NCBI GenBank assembly: GCA_002453155.1
Contig: DKGG01000054.1
Span: 1-18,758 of the forward strand
DNA: 18,758 nucleotides
Origin: Bdellovibrionaceae bacterium UBA6776
Lineage (GTDB): Bacteria; Bdellovibrionota; Bdellovibrionia; Bdellovibrionales; UBA1609
Direction of reading: 5' to 3'
A model generated the notes under the pieces. It was not told where the DNA came from. It made no database searches and worked only from the letters and a program-made list of their open reading frames with translations. How positions within the stretch are numbered: the stretch's first letter is position 1; every line of letters begins with the position of its first letter. The translations under genes and the position numbers were made by a program. This document shows positions 6,832-14,059 of the stretch, piece by piece.

Positions 6832-7844
6832 TTTCTTATTTTTTGAAGCGGGTTCTGCAAGCAATCCCCACTTTTTTATTGGTGAGTGTCTTTGCCTTCG
6901 GAGTGATCCGCCTTCTTCCTGGAGATCCTGTTCTTTTGATGCTTGGAGAGCGTGGCGGGTCTCCCGAGTTGGTGGCAGAGATGCGCGCCCAGCTGGGGTT
7001 GGATCAACCCTTGCCCGTGCAATATTTTAAATTTTTAAAAGGGTCTCTTCAGGGAAATTTTGGAGAGTCCATTGTTTCAAACCGTCCCGTAACCGAAGAA
7101 TTTTTCGGACGCTTTCCTGCAACGGCTGAACTTGGAGTTCTTGCATTGCTGTTTGCGGTGCTGGTGGGAATTCCCTTGGGAATCGTGGCGGCAATGATGC
7201 GTGGAAAAATATGGGATCGGGTTTTAATGGGCGTCAGCCTGTTCGGCTACTCCATGCCCATATTTTGGTGGGGACTTTTGATGATCCTTTTATTTTCGGT
7301 TCACCTCGGCTGGACGCCGGTTTCAGGACGGATCAGTCCCATGTATGATGTTGAACCGTGGAGTGGTTTTTTGCTCATTGATGTGTGGGTGAGAGATTTG
7401 GGAGGGGAAGGATTCTTTAATGCTTTAAAGTATTTGATTCTTCCCAGTTTTGTCCTGGGCACAGTTCCCATGGCGGCGATTGCACGGATGACCCGTTCCA
7501 GCCTTTTAGAAGTTTTGAAAGAGGATTACGTTCGAACCGCACAGGCAAAAGGGCTTGGTCCTTTTCAGGTGGTGGTTCGCCATGCCTTAAGCAATGCCAT
7601 GATTCCCATTGTGACGGTTGCGGGGCTGATGCTTGGAACCATATTGACGGGCGCCGTGCTGACAGAAAGTATTTTCTCATGGCCTGGCATTGGAAAGTGG
7701 TTGGTCTCAAGTGTGATCGCCAGAGATTATCCGGTGATTCAAGGGGGCATTCTTTTAATTTCGGGCTTCGTTATCTCTATCAATATTTTGGTAGACACTT
7801 TGTATCTGTATTTGAATCCCAAAATGCGTGAGGCTCAGCAATGA
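6828..7844 (+). CDS. dppB: Dipeptide ABC transporter permease DppB
   Basis: This is an inner-membrane permease subunit of the binding-protein-dependent type, 338 residues, the usual DppB length. It begins MISYFLKRVLQAIPTFLLVS, the typical N-terminal helix, followed by RLLPGDPVLLMLGE and the large periplasmic part. Membrane segments follow, then the cytoplasmic EAA loop YVRTAQAKGLGPFQVVVRHA that docks the ATPase. ATG 6828 overlaps the dppA stop (ATGA); an ATG at 6819 would add three residues (MGE) and has no better ribosome site. It pairs with dppC to form the channel. Confidence 0.93.
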   Translation: MISYFLKRVLQAIPTFLLVSVFAFGVIRLLPGDPVLLMLGERGGSPELVAEMRAQLGLDQPLPVQYFKFLKGSLQGNFGESIVSNRPVTEEFFGRFPATAELGVLALLFAVLVGIPLGIVAAMMRGKIWDRVLMGVSLFGYSMPIFWWGLLMILLFSVHLGWTPVSGRISPMYDVEPWSGFLLIDVWVRDLGGEGFFNALKYLILPSFVLGTVPMAAIARMTRSSLLEVLKEDYVRTAQAKGLGPFQVVVRHALSNAMIPIVTVAGLMLGTILTGAVLTESIFSWPGIGKWLVSSVIARDYPVIQGGILLISGFVISINILVDTLYLYLNPKMREAQQ

Positions 7845-8650
7845 AGGGCGTTTGGGTTCTGATCTTTTTTGCGGTTCTTGCTCTGCTTGCCCCACTCTTA
7901 ACTGCCTACTCACCGGACCAGGTGTTTTCCTCCCATGCGCTTCAACCGCCTTTTTTTATGAGTGGTGGAAATTTCACCCACTGGTTGGGAACCGATGATT
8001 TGGGACGAGATCTTTGGTCACGGATTGTTTTTGGAGCGCGTGTGTCCATGGGGCTTGGATTTTTGATTGTCGCAGTTTCGTTGGTAATCGGCGGAATGCT
8101 GGGTCTTCTTGCGGGATACTTTGGCGGATGGGTGGATCGCATGGTTTTGCGATTTGTGGATGTGGTGATGTCGCTGCCCTCATTGTTGCTTGCCATGGTG
8201 GTTGTCGCCATTTTAGGGCCGGGACTTTTGAATGCAGTATGGGCGGTGACGGTGGTTTCATTGCCGGGCTACATCCGCATTTTGCGAGCGGCGGTGATGG
8301 GTGAAAAATCCAAAGACTACGTGAAGGCGACAGAGAGTTTTGGAGCCTCTCATTTTTACATTCTTTCCAGAAGCATTGGTCCGAACTGTTTGGCGCCGTT
8401 GATTGTGCAAGCCACTTTGGGATTCAGTGATGCCGTACTAAATATGGCGGCTCTTGGATTTTTGGGACTTGGAGCGCAACCGCCCACACCGGAATGGGGA
8501 GCGATGCTTAGCGATTCCCGTGCCTACATGGAATCCGCATGGTGGTTGGTCACTCTTCCAGGTTTAAGTTTATTGTTGGTGGTATTAACGTTTAATTTGG
8601 TCGGCGATGGACTTCGTGACCGTTTGGATCCTAAACTGAGAGGCTTATGA
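7841..8650 (+). CDS. dppC: Dipeptide ABC transporter permease DppC
   Basis: This is the second permease subunit, 269 residues. It contains the family block HWLGTDDLGRDLWSRIVFGARVS, several membrane segments, the EAA-type loop YVKATESFGASHFYILSRS followed by PN, and LGFLGLGAQPPTPEWGAML. It starts directly at the first membrane helix (MKGVWVLIFFAVLALLAPLL) and lacks the cytoplasmic N-terminal tail of about 30 residues seen in the E. coli protein. The start overlaps the dppB stop (ATGA), so truncation by misplacement is unlikely. The usual ATPase genes dppD and dppF do not follow; aroB does, again with ATGA overlap. The ATPases must be encoded elsewhere or shared with another transporter. Confidence 0.92.
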   Translation: MKGVWVLIFFAVLALLAPLLTAYSPDQVFSSHALQPPFFMSGGNFTHWLGTDDLGRDLWSRIVFGARVSMGLGFLIVAVSLVIGGMLGLLAGYFGGWVDRMVLRFVDVVMSLPSLLLAMVVVAILGPGLLNAVWAVTVVSLPGYIRILRAAVMGEKSKDYVKATESFGASHFYILSRSIGPNCLAPLIVQATLGFSDAVLNMAALGFLGLGAQPPTPEWGAMLSDSRAYMESAWWLVTLPGLSLLLVVLTFNLVGDGLRDRLDPKLRGL

Positions 8651-9711
8651 AGAAGAGTTCCGTTGTATTTTTAAATAAGCTTCCCACTGGGGCTAAACTG
8701 TCTGAGATTTTAGGGAAGAAGCCACAAAAATTTTTGATCATTTATGATTCTAAGCTTGAAAGAAATTCTGATTTTAAAATCTGGATTAAGAAATTTTCGT
8801 TCACCTACAAAGTGAAAGCGGGAGAATCGTTAAAGAGTCTTGAGTCTTTCCCGGGCCATGTAAAAAAAATCTTTCGATTGATCAGCCCTTTTTCACCGCG
8901 ATCGGTTTGTGTGGTTGCCGTGGGCGGAGGGTCCATCGGAGATTTTGCGGGATTTGCCGCTTCGGTGATCAAAAGAGGAGTTCCTCTCATTCATTTGCCC
9001 ACTACGCTTTTGGCGGCCATGGATTCTGCCCATGGTGGGAAAACAGCCCTTAACATTTCGGGATTTAAAAACCAGGTGGGAAGCTTTTATCCAGCCGAGA
9101 GTGTGTTGCTTATGAAAACGTTTTTTCAATCTCTGCCAAACACTCAAATTCGATCAGCGTACGGGGAATTCGCGAAGATGGCCCTGATTCAAGGGGATCC
9201 TTTGCTCAAAAATCTTCAAGGCTCCAAAAAATTGGACTTGGAATTTTTATGGACCCAATTGACCGAAGTGATTGATGAAAAATGGAAGTGGGTTAAAAAA
9301 GATCCCTATGAAGAATCCAATGTGCGCCAGGTTTTAAACCTGGGTCATTCATTGGGTCACGTTTTGGAAGCTTATTATGGTCTTCCTCACGGCTTGGCGG
9401 TGGGACAGGGTTTGATCTTTGCGGTAAAATGGAGTCATCACCGTGGCTATATGGCTGCGGACGTAAAAGAAAGCTTGCTTGAATTGTTGATTCAAAAAAT
9501 GGGCTTTCTTTCTCCAGAAAGTTTTGTGAAGAAACACAAAAAGCTAACAGCCTCGAAGTTGATGAAATTTATCACAGAGGATAAAAAAATGGTGGATGCC
9601 AGGCGCTTAAACTTTGTGTTTCTTGAAAAGCCGGGAATTCCCTTTGTAAAAAAGGTTTCCATACATTCTTTTATTACCGAAACTCAAAGACAAGGTTGGA
9701 CTCAGGTTTGA
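8647..9711 (+). CDS. aroB: 3-Dehydroquinate synthase
   Basis: AroB converts DAHP to 3-dehydroquinate, the second step of the shikimate pathway, using NAD and a divalent metal. The 354 residues show the NAD-binding motif VAVGGGSIGDFAGF (about 90-103), HLPTTLLAAMDSAHGGKTALN (about 116-136), and metal ligands Glu174 (YGEFAK), His234 (NLGHSLGH) and His248 (LPHGLAVGQG). The late DKKMVDARRLNFVFLE block matches the DKK...G.L.FVL element of the family. The N-terminus is shorter and more divergent than in enterics. The start ATG overlaps the dppC stop as ATGA, which ties the transporter and biosynthesis genes together. The aroB stop is in turn the aroA start overlap. Confidence 0.95.
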   Translation: MKKSSVVFLNKLPTGAKLSEILGKKPQKFLIIYDSKLERNSDFKIWIKKFSFTYKVKAGESLKSLESFPGHVKKIFRLISPFSPRSVCVVAVGGGSIGDFAGFAASVIKRGVPLIHLPTTLLAAMDSAHGGKTALNISGFKNQVGSFYPAESVLLMKTFFQSLPNTQIRSAYGEFAKMALIQGDPLLKNLQGSKKLDLEFLWTQLTEVIDEKWKWVKKDPYEESNVRQVLNLGHSLGHVLEAYYGLPHGLAVGQGLIFAVKWSHHRGYMAADVKESLLELLIQKMGFLSPESFVKKHKKLTASKLMKFITEDKKMVDARRLNFVFLEKPGIPFVKKVSIHSFITETQRQGWTQV

Positions 9712-10871
9712 ACTTTATAGGAATTCTTCCGGCTTCAAAGTCTCTCTACAACCGGGCCCTGGTGGTTCAAAGCTATTTTTCAGATTTGCAAATTTCAGGT
9801 TCATCCAATGCGAATGATGTGCTTCGAATGAAGGAGTGCATTCAAAATCTTCAAAAAGGTGGACCCTTTGACTGCGGAGAAGCGGGCACGGTTTTACGAT
9901 TTATGGCTCTGCGTGTTTCCAGAGAGTCTGGTCGATTTGTACTGACCGGAAGTCGTCGCTTGTTTTCTCGCCCTCAAAGTGATCTTTTGCAAATTTTTAA
10001 ACAACTGGGAGTCAATTGCCAAATCTCAGAACAAGAAATGGTGATCGAATCGGAAGGTTGGAGGCCTCAAGGAGACACCTTGCTGGTTCCCTGTGAATCA
10101 TCCAGTCAGTTTTTGTCCGCGGTGGCATTGAATGGCTGGAACTTGGATTTTGATCTGTTTGTTTCCCCCATGAAGTTAAACCTTTCCCGGGCCTACTTTA
10201 AAATGACTCAGCAATTCTTGATGGATTTGGGAATGAAGTTCAAACAGTGGGATCAGGATTTTTGCATATCAAAAGGTCAAAAGATTTCGACCCATGAAGT
10301 GACGATCGAACCTGACATGAGTTCGTGTTTTTCCATGGCTGCAGTGGCTGCGGTTTCGGGTCATGCAACATTTAAGAATTTTCCAGAGATCAGTTTGCAG
10401 CCGGATTATTCTTTTTTAGATATTTTCCGAGTGATGGGAGTGCCCTTTCAATTTGTAGGAGGGGATTTGAAGGTTTCCAAAGCCACAGGATTGAAGGGGG
10501 TTTCTGTAGACTTAAAAGACACTCCCGATTTGTTTCCGGTCCTTGCCGCGCTTTGTTCTTTCGCAGAAGGTGAGTCGTTGCTCTATGGAGCGCCTCACTT
10601 AAAGCACAAAGAGTCTTCTCGAATTTTAAAAACCATGGAACTGCTTCGGCAGGTGGGTTGTCAGGTCGAGCAGCGATCGGATGGATTGAAGATCCTTCCT
10701 CCAAAAAATGGTTTTCGTGAAGGTTTTGAATTTGATCCCGAGGACGATCACCGTTTGGCCATGGCAGCAGCGGTTTTTATCAAAGGCGGAGTGAAGTTGA
10801 ATTTGAAACACAAAGAAGTGGTTTCAAAAAGCTTTCCTGAATTTTGGAATTTTATAGGAATTGAAAATTGA
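9708..10871 (+). CDS. aroA: 3-Phosphoshikimate 1-carboxyvinyltransferase (EPSP synthase)
   Basis: AroA joins shikimate-3-phosphate and phosphoenolpyruvate to give EPSP, the sixth pathway step and the glyphosate target. With TTG 9708 as start (TTGA overlap with the aroB stop) it has 387 residues, shorter than the roughly 427 of E. coli. Motifs in order: PASKSLYNRAL (8-18), with the substrate-binding Lys, Ser and Arg; CGEAGTVLRF in place of the usual GN(A/S)GT.R; SRPQSDLL for the RP motif; SSSQFLSAVAL; DTPDLFPVLAALCSFAEG with the catalytic Asp region; HLKHKESSRI with the Glu and Arg that contact PEP; DDHRLAMAAAV; and KSFPEFW. An in-frame TTG at 9696 would add four residues. The sequence is divergent but all key blocks are present. 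Confidence 0.93.
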   Translation: MNFIGILPASKSLYNRALVVQSYFSDLQISGSSNANDVLRMKECIQNLQKGGPFDCGEAGTVLRFMALRVSRESGRFVLTGSRRLFSRPQSDLLQIFKQLGVNCQISEQEMVIESEGWRPQGDTLLVPCESSSQFLSAVALNGWNLDFDLFVSPMKLNLSRAYFKMTQQFLMDLGMKFKQWDQDFCISKGQKISTHEVTIEPDMSSCFSMAAVAAVSGHATFKNFPEISLQPDYSFLDIFRVMGVPFQFVGGDLKVSKATGLKGVSVDLKDTPDLFPVLAALCSFAEGESLLYGAPHLKHKESSRILKTMELLRQVGCQVEQRSDGLKILPPKNGFREGFEFDPEDDHRLAMAAAVFIKGGVKLNLKHKEVVSKSFPEFWNFIGIEN

Positions 10872-12577
10872 TTCTTCTATTGATGGGCCATCGAGGGGCC
10901 GGAAAGTCTCATGTTCTAAAAGAGCTTCAGGCTCTAGGGTTTCCGGCGGCATTTTTTGATCTGGATCAAGAAATTGAAAAACGAAAAGGCTCCATCGCTG
11001 AAATTTTTGAAAATCTTGGGGAGTCTCAGTTTCGGCAAATCGAACAAGAAATTCTAAATGATGTGGTTGGAAATCTAAAAAATGAAAATGCCGTCATTGC
11101 TTTGGGCGCAGGATTTGAGGGAGTTACACCTAAAGATGCGGTCAAAATTTGGATCCGAAGAGAAAGTGATGTCTCTGGACGCATTTTTTTAAATCGACCC
11201 TCTTTGGAAAAAGACCTTTCCCCGTTAAACGAGTGGGAGAAGAGATTTCATTCTCGCGAAGAAAAATTTAAAGCAGAACATGACGACGTTTTAACTCTTC
11301 CGGAAGGGCGATGGCTGGTCCGAAAAGTGCTGTTGGAATTTTTTAAAACGTGGATGCCAATGGCAAATTTGGAGTCTTCCCCAAAACGTCCCTATTTTGC
11401 GACGGTTCTTCCTGAAGATGAGTCTCGTTTTTTAAAGAAGACTCTGTATCGAGATTCTAAACGCCTGGAAATTCGAGAGGACCTTCTGTCAGAGGGACTT
11501 CGGAACGGGATTCAAAATCTTCCTTCCGATCGAATTTATTTTTCCCATCGAAATCAAAAGTCTACGGCTTCAAAAACATTTGAGTTTGAAGATTGGGATT
11601 TGGAGTTGGGTGCTCCAGAAAGAAGCTTTGCAACCTATTCTTATCACGGGAAAGATGTGCAAAAATTCGAAGCTGTGCAAAGCCAATCGGGCCTGTTGAA
11701 GTGGGCTCCTTTTGTGGAGGATTTCTCACGGCTTCAAGCGGGGCACAGATGGTGGCAGATGGATCCACAAAAAAGATCTTTTCTGCCGCGTTCAACGACA
11801 GGCCGTTGGCGTTGGTACCGAAGGCTTTTTGGCATGCAAATGCCGGTGAATTTTTTAAAAGATATTCAGGGATCAGCAAAAGATCAGTCCTATTGGTATG
11901 AAAGTTTTCTTCAGCCTTTGGATTCCAATGGATTTGCGGCGGTTCTTGGGGATTCGGTGGATTTGAGTTGGAGCCCTTCCTTTCATGAAGAGTTTTTTTC
12001 CAAACATCAAATGCCCTTCGTCAGTTTGTCTCTCAAAAAGGAAGAGTTTTTTGATGCTCTTTTGTTTTTAAAAGATTTGGGCTTAAAGTGTGCGGCTGTG
12101 ACCACTCCATTTAAGGAAATGGCCGCAGAGGTTGTGACCGAATGGATCGACGACAGTCAAAAATTGAACGCCGTGAATACGCTTTATTTTCGGGGACGCA
12201 AAGTCTTTGGCGCCAATACCGACCAAGTGGGACTTTCAAAATTGGCGGTGACCAAAGATTCGTCGGTTGTGGTTTGGGGTGGAGGTGGGTTGAAGTCCGC
12301 TCTTCAAAAGGTTTTCCCTAAGGCTCAATTTGTGGCTGCTCGACAGGGAGCTGTCCTGAAAGAACCGTCCACGGTGATTTGGGCTTCTCGACGAAGTGAG
12401 GATGTGAAGTGGCCCTCGCCTTTAGAATGCGTGAAAAAAGTCATCGACATGAACTACTTTGAAAATTCCATGGGGCTGGAGCTTGCGAAGCTGGCTGGAT
12501 GTGACTATCAATCAGGGGAGCTGCTGTTTGTGGCGCAGGCCTTAGGGCAGCAGAAGATCTGGAGTTCTTTTTTATGA
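10868..12577 (+). CDS. aroKDE: Trifunctional fusion: shikimate kinase, type I dehydroquinate dehydratase, shikimate dehydrogenase
   Basis: This 569-residue protein starts at TTG 10868, with AGGAA 7 bp upstream and TTGA overlap. Residues 1-165 are shikimate kinase: Walker A GHRGAGKS (7-14), Asp31/Asp33, FRQIE with Arg56, ALGAGF (78-83) where family members usually have GGG, and the lid NRPSL. Residues about 174-345 fit a degenerate type I DHQ dehydratase: ExRxD at 201-205, SHR (Arg228), SYH with His260, Schiff-base Lys278 in LLKWAPFV, GRWR with Arg315, and SAKDQ (Ser336, Gln340) matching SAPGQ. The Glu86-type motif is not seen. Residues about 353-569 are shikimate dehydrogenase: SWSP (367-370), VTTPFK with catalytic Lys416, NAVNT (434-438), GANTD with Asp452, and GGGGLKSA (471-478) for NADP. 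The kinase and dehydrogenase calls are firm; the dehydratase rests on motif alignment by eye. Confidence 0.87.
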   Translation: MILLLMGHRGAGKSHVLKELQALGFPAAFFDLDQEIEKRKGSIAEIFENLGESQFRQIEQEILNDVVGNLKNENAVIALGAGFEGVTPKDAVKIWIRRESDVSGRIFLNRPSLEKDLSPLNEWEKRFHSREEKFKAEHDDVLTLPEGRWLVRKVLLEFFKTWMPMANLESSPKRPYFATVLPEDESRFLKKTLYRDSKRLEIREDLLSEGLRNGIQNLPSDRIYFSHRNQKSTASKTFEFEDWDLELGAPERSFATYSYHGKDVQKFEAVQSQSGLLKWAPFVEDFSRLQAGHRWWQMDPQKRSFLPRSTTGRWRWYRRLFGMQMPVNFLKDIQGSAKDQSYWYESFLQPLDSNGFAAVLGDSVDLSWSPSFHEEFFSKHQMPFVSLSLKKEEFFDALLFLKDLGLKCAAVTTPFKEMAAEVVTEWIDDSQKLNAVNTLYFRGRKVFGANTDQVGLSKLAVTKDSSVVVWGGGGLKSALQKVFPKAQFVAARQGAVLKEPSTVIWASRRSEDVKWPSPLECVKKVIDMNYFENSMGLELAKLAGCDYQSGELLFVAQALGQQKIWSSFL

Positions 12578-13608
12578 GTGCCAATGTGTTTGGAAACCTT
12601 TTTCAAGTGATGACCTTTGGTGAAAGTCATGGTCCTGGGCTGGGAGCCGTCATCGATGGGTGTCCAGCCGGTGTGGCTTTTGACTCTGAACTTTTGACGC
12701 AGAATCTGAGGCGGCGTCGCCCCGGGCAATCTGCGATCACCACATCTCGAAGAGAAGAAGATCATCCTGAAATTTTGTCAGGTGTCTTTGAGGGAAAAAC
12801 ATTGGGGACCCCCATTGCGATTGTTGTCAGAAATAAAAATCAGGATTCTGCGGCCTACACTTCTGAAGTCTTAAAAACTCGACCGGGTCATGCCACAGAT
12901 TTGTGGCAGTCCAAGTTTGGGCATTCGGATCCCCGTGGAAGCGGGCGCGCTTCGGGAAGAGAAACTCTCAGTCGCGTTCTCGGTGGCAGCGTGGCTCAAA
13001 TGGCATTGCAAAATCTTTTTCCGGAATTGAAAGTTTTAGGTTTTGTTTCTCAAGTGGGGGATCAGGCTCTTTCGAAAGATGAGGTTTTAAAAATTTCAGC
13101 CGCAGGTTTGCGGGGTGAAATTTTGGTAGACGATTTTCAAACTCGAATTCCCAATGTCAAATTGGACTCGGCGGTGACAAGCGTCCTTTTAAAGGCCAAA
13201 GAAGAGGGTGAAAGTTACGGCGGATTGATTGATATTTTTGCCTCTGGAGTTCCTGCCCATCTTGGCCAGCCGGTGTTTAAAAAATTGAAATCCGAAATGT
13301 CCTCTGCCTTTATGAGTGTGGGTGCGGTGAATTCGGTGGAAGTGGGCTTTGCTCATGAGTTCAGAATTCTGAATGGAACGAAGTTTCACGGCGACGCCTC
13401 AAGCTACGGTGGCCTTCGCGGGGGAATCTCCACGGGCGAAAATTTACACTTTCGGGTGGGCTTTAAGCCGCCCGCCACCTTGGGTGAAAATGCAAAAAAG
13501 GGCCGGCACGATCCCTGTATTCTACCCAGGGCCGTTCCCGTGCTGGAGGCCATGGCTCACATGGTCCTTTTGGATCAAGTTTTGTGGTCGCGAAGGGATC
13601 GGCTATAA
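12574..13608 (+). CDS. aroC: Chorismate synthase
   Basis: AroC eliminates phosphate from EPSP to give chorismate, the branch point to aromatic amino acids, folate and quinones. It needs reduced FMN. The 344 residues include FGESHGPGLGAVIDGCPAG at 15 on with catalytic-region His19, RRRRPGQSA, SRREEDHPEILSGVFEGKT, TRPGHATDLWQSKFG (the RPGHAD-like block, with Thr in place of the last Asp), GSGRASGRETLSRV for GxGRxSxRET, SYGGLRGGISTGE, and RHDPCILPRAVPVLEAMA near the C-terminus. The start overlaps the fusion-gene stop as ATGA. It is the last gene of the operon; about 100 bp without an obvious terminator follow before the XRE gene. Confidence 0.96.
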   Translation: MSANVFGNLFQVMTFGESHGPGLGAVIDGCPAGVAFDSELLTQNLRRRRPGQSAITTSRREEDHPEILSGVFEGKTLGTPIAIVVRNKNQDSAAYTSEVLKTRPGHATDLWQSKFGHSDPRGSGRASGRETLSRVLGGSVAQMALQNLFPELKVLGFVSQVGDQALSKDEVLKISAAGLRGEILVDDFQTRIPNVKLDSAVTSVLLKAKEEGESYGGLIDIFASGVPAHLGQPVFKKLKSEMSSAFMSVGAVNSVEVGFAHEFRILNGTKFHGDASSYGGLRGGISTGENLHFRVGFKPPATLGENAKKGRHDPCILPRAVPVLEAMAHMVLLDQVLWSRRDRL

Positions 13609-13629
13609 GTCCCATTGAATAAATGATAC

Positions 13630-13658
13630 TTGTCTGGAGCACGTGAATTGTCTAACGT
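13630..13658 (+). promoter_or_regulatory. Candidate sigma70-type promoter after the aro operon
   Basis: TTGTCT (13630-13635) and TAACGT (13653-13658) are separated by 17 bp and could be -35 and -10 elements for the XRE regulator gene. Each matches only part of the consensus. If it is used, transcription would start next to ATG 13667, in frame with the regulator, which would allow a leaderless mRNA. Confidence 0.25.
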
Positions 13659-13705
13659 ACGTGGCTATGAATGTTGCTTATTTCGCAGTAAGAAAGACCC
13701 CACCT

Positions 13706-14014
13706 ATGATGTTCAGTGGTGGTTCGTCTCGAAAATCTGGTCAAAAGAAATCGATTCAAGATTTGCGCAAAAAGCATGGCCAATTTTGGAGAGAGGCTCG
13801 AGAGTCTGCCAGACTCACGCAGCAGGAAGTTGCTGCGGTTTTAGGTTACAAAAGTGGACAGTTCATTTCAAACGTCGAATCTGGACGTTGCCGATTTCCC
13901 GAAAGCCAACTTCCCAAACTTCAAAAACTTTATGCCCTCAAAGCCGCCGCCATTTTGGAAGTGGTTTTGGAGGAAGAAGAGTGGGCCCTTCGGCAAGCTT
14001 TTGGTTTGGATTGA
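13706..14014 (+). CDS. XRE-family helix-turn-helix protein
   Basis: This small putative DNA-binding regulator has about 102 residues from ATG 13706. The Cro/C1-type helix-turn-helix is FWREARESARLTQQEVAAVL, then GYKSGQFISNVESGR and a following RFPESQLPKLQKLYAL helix. The N-terminus is Ser-, Lys- and Gln-rich and the C-terminus acidic (EVVLEEEEWALRQAF). No effector or protease domain is present. The start is uncertain: ATG 13667 and GTG 13643 are also in frame, and none has a good Shine-Dalgarno sequence. It sits between aroC and a methyltransferase gene 45 bp downstream. Its targets are unknown. Confidence 0.8.
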   Translation: MMFSGGSSRKSGQKKSIQDLRKKHGQFWREARESARLTQQEVAAVLGYKSGQFISNVESGRCRFPESQLPKLQKLYALKAAAILEVVLEEEEWALRQAFGLD

Positions 14015-14059
14015 GTTCCTTTACAAGACAGCTCGCCTCTTTTTTGGTAAACCCATTCT

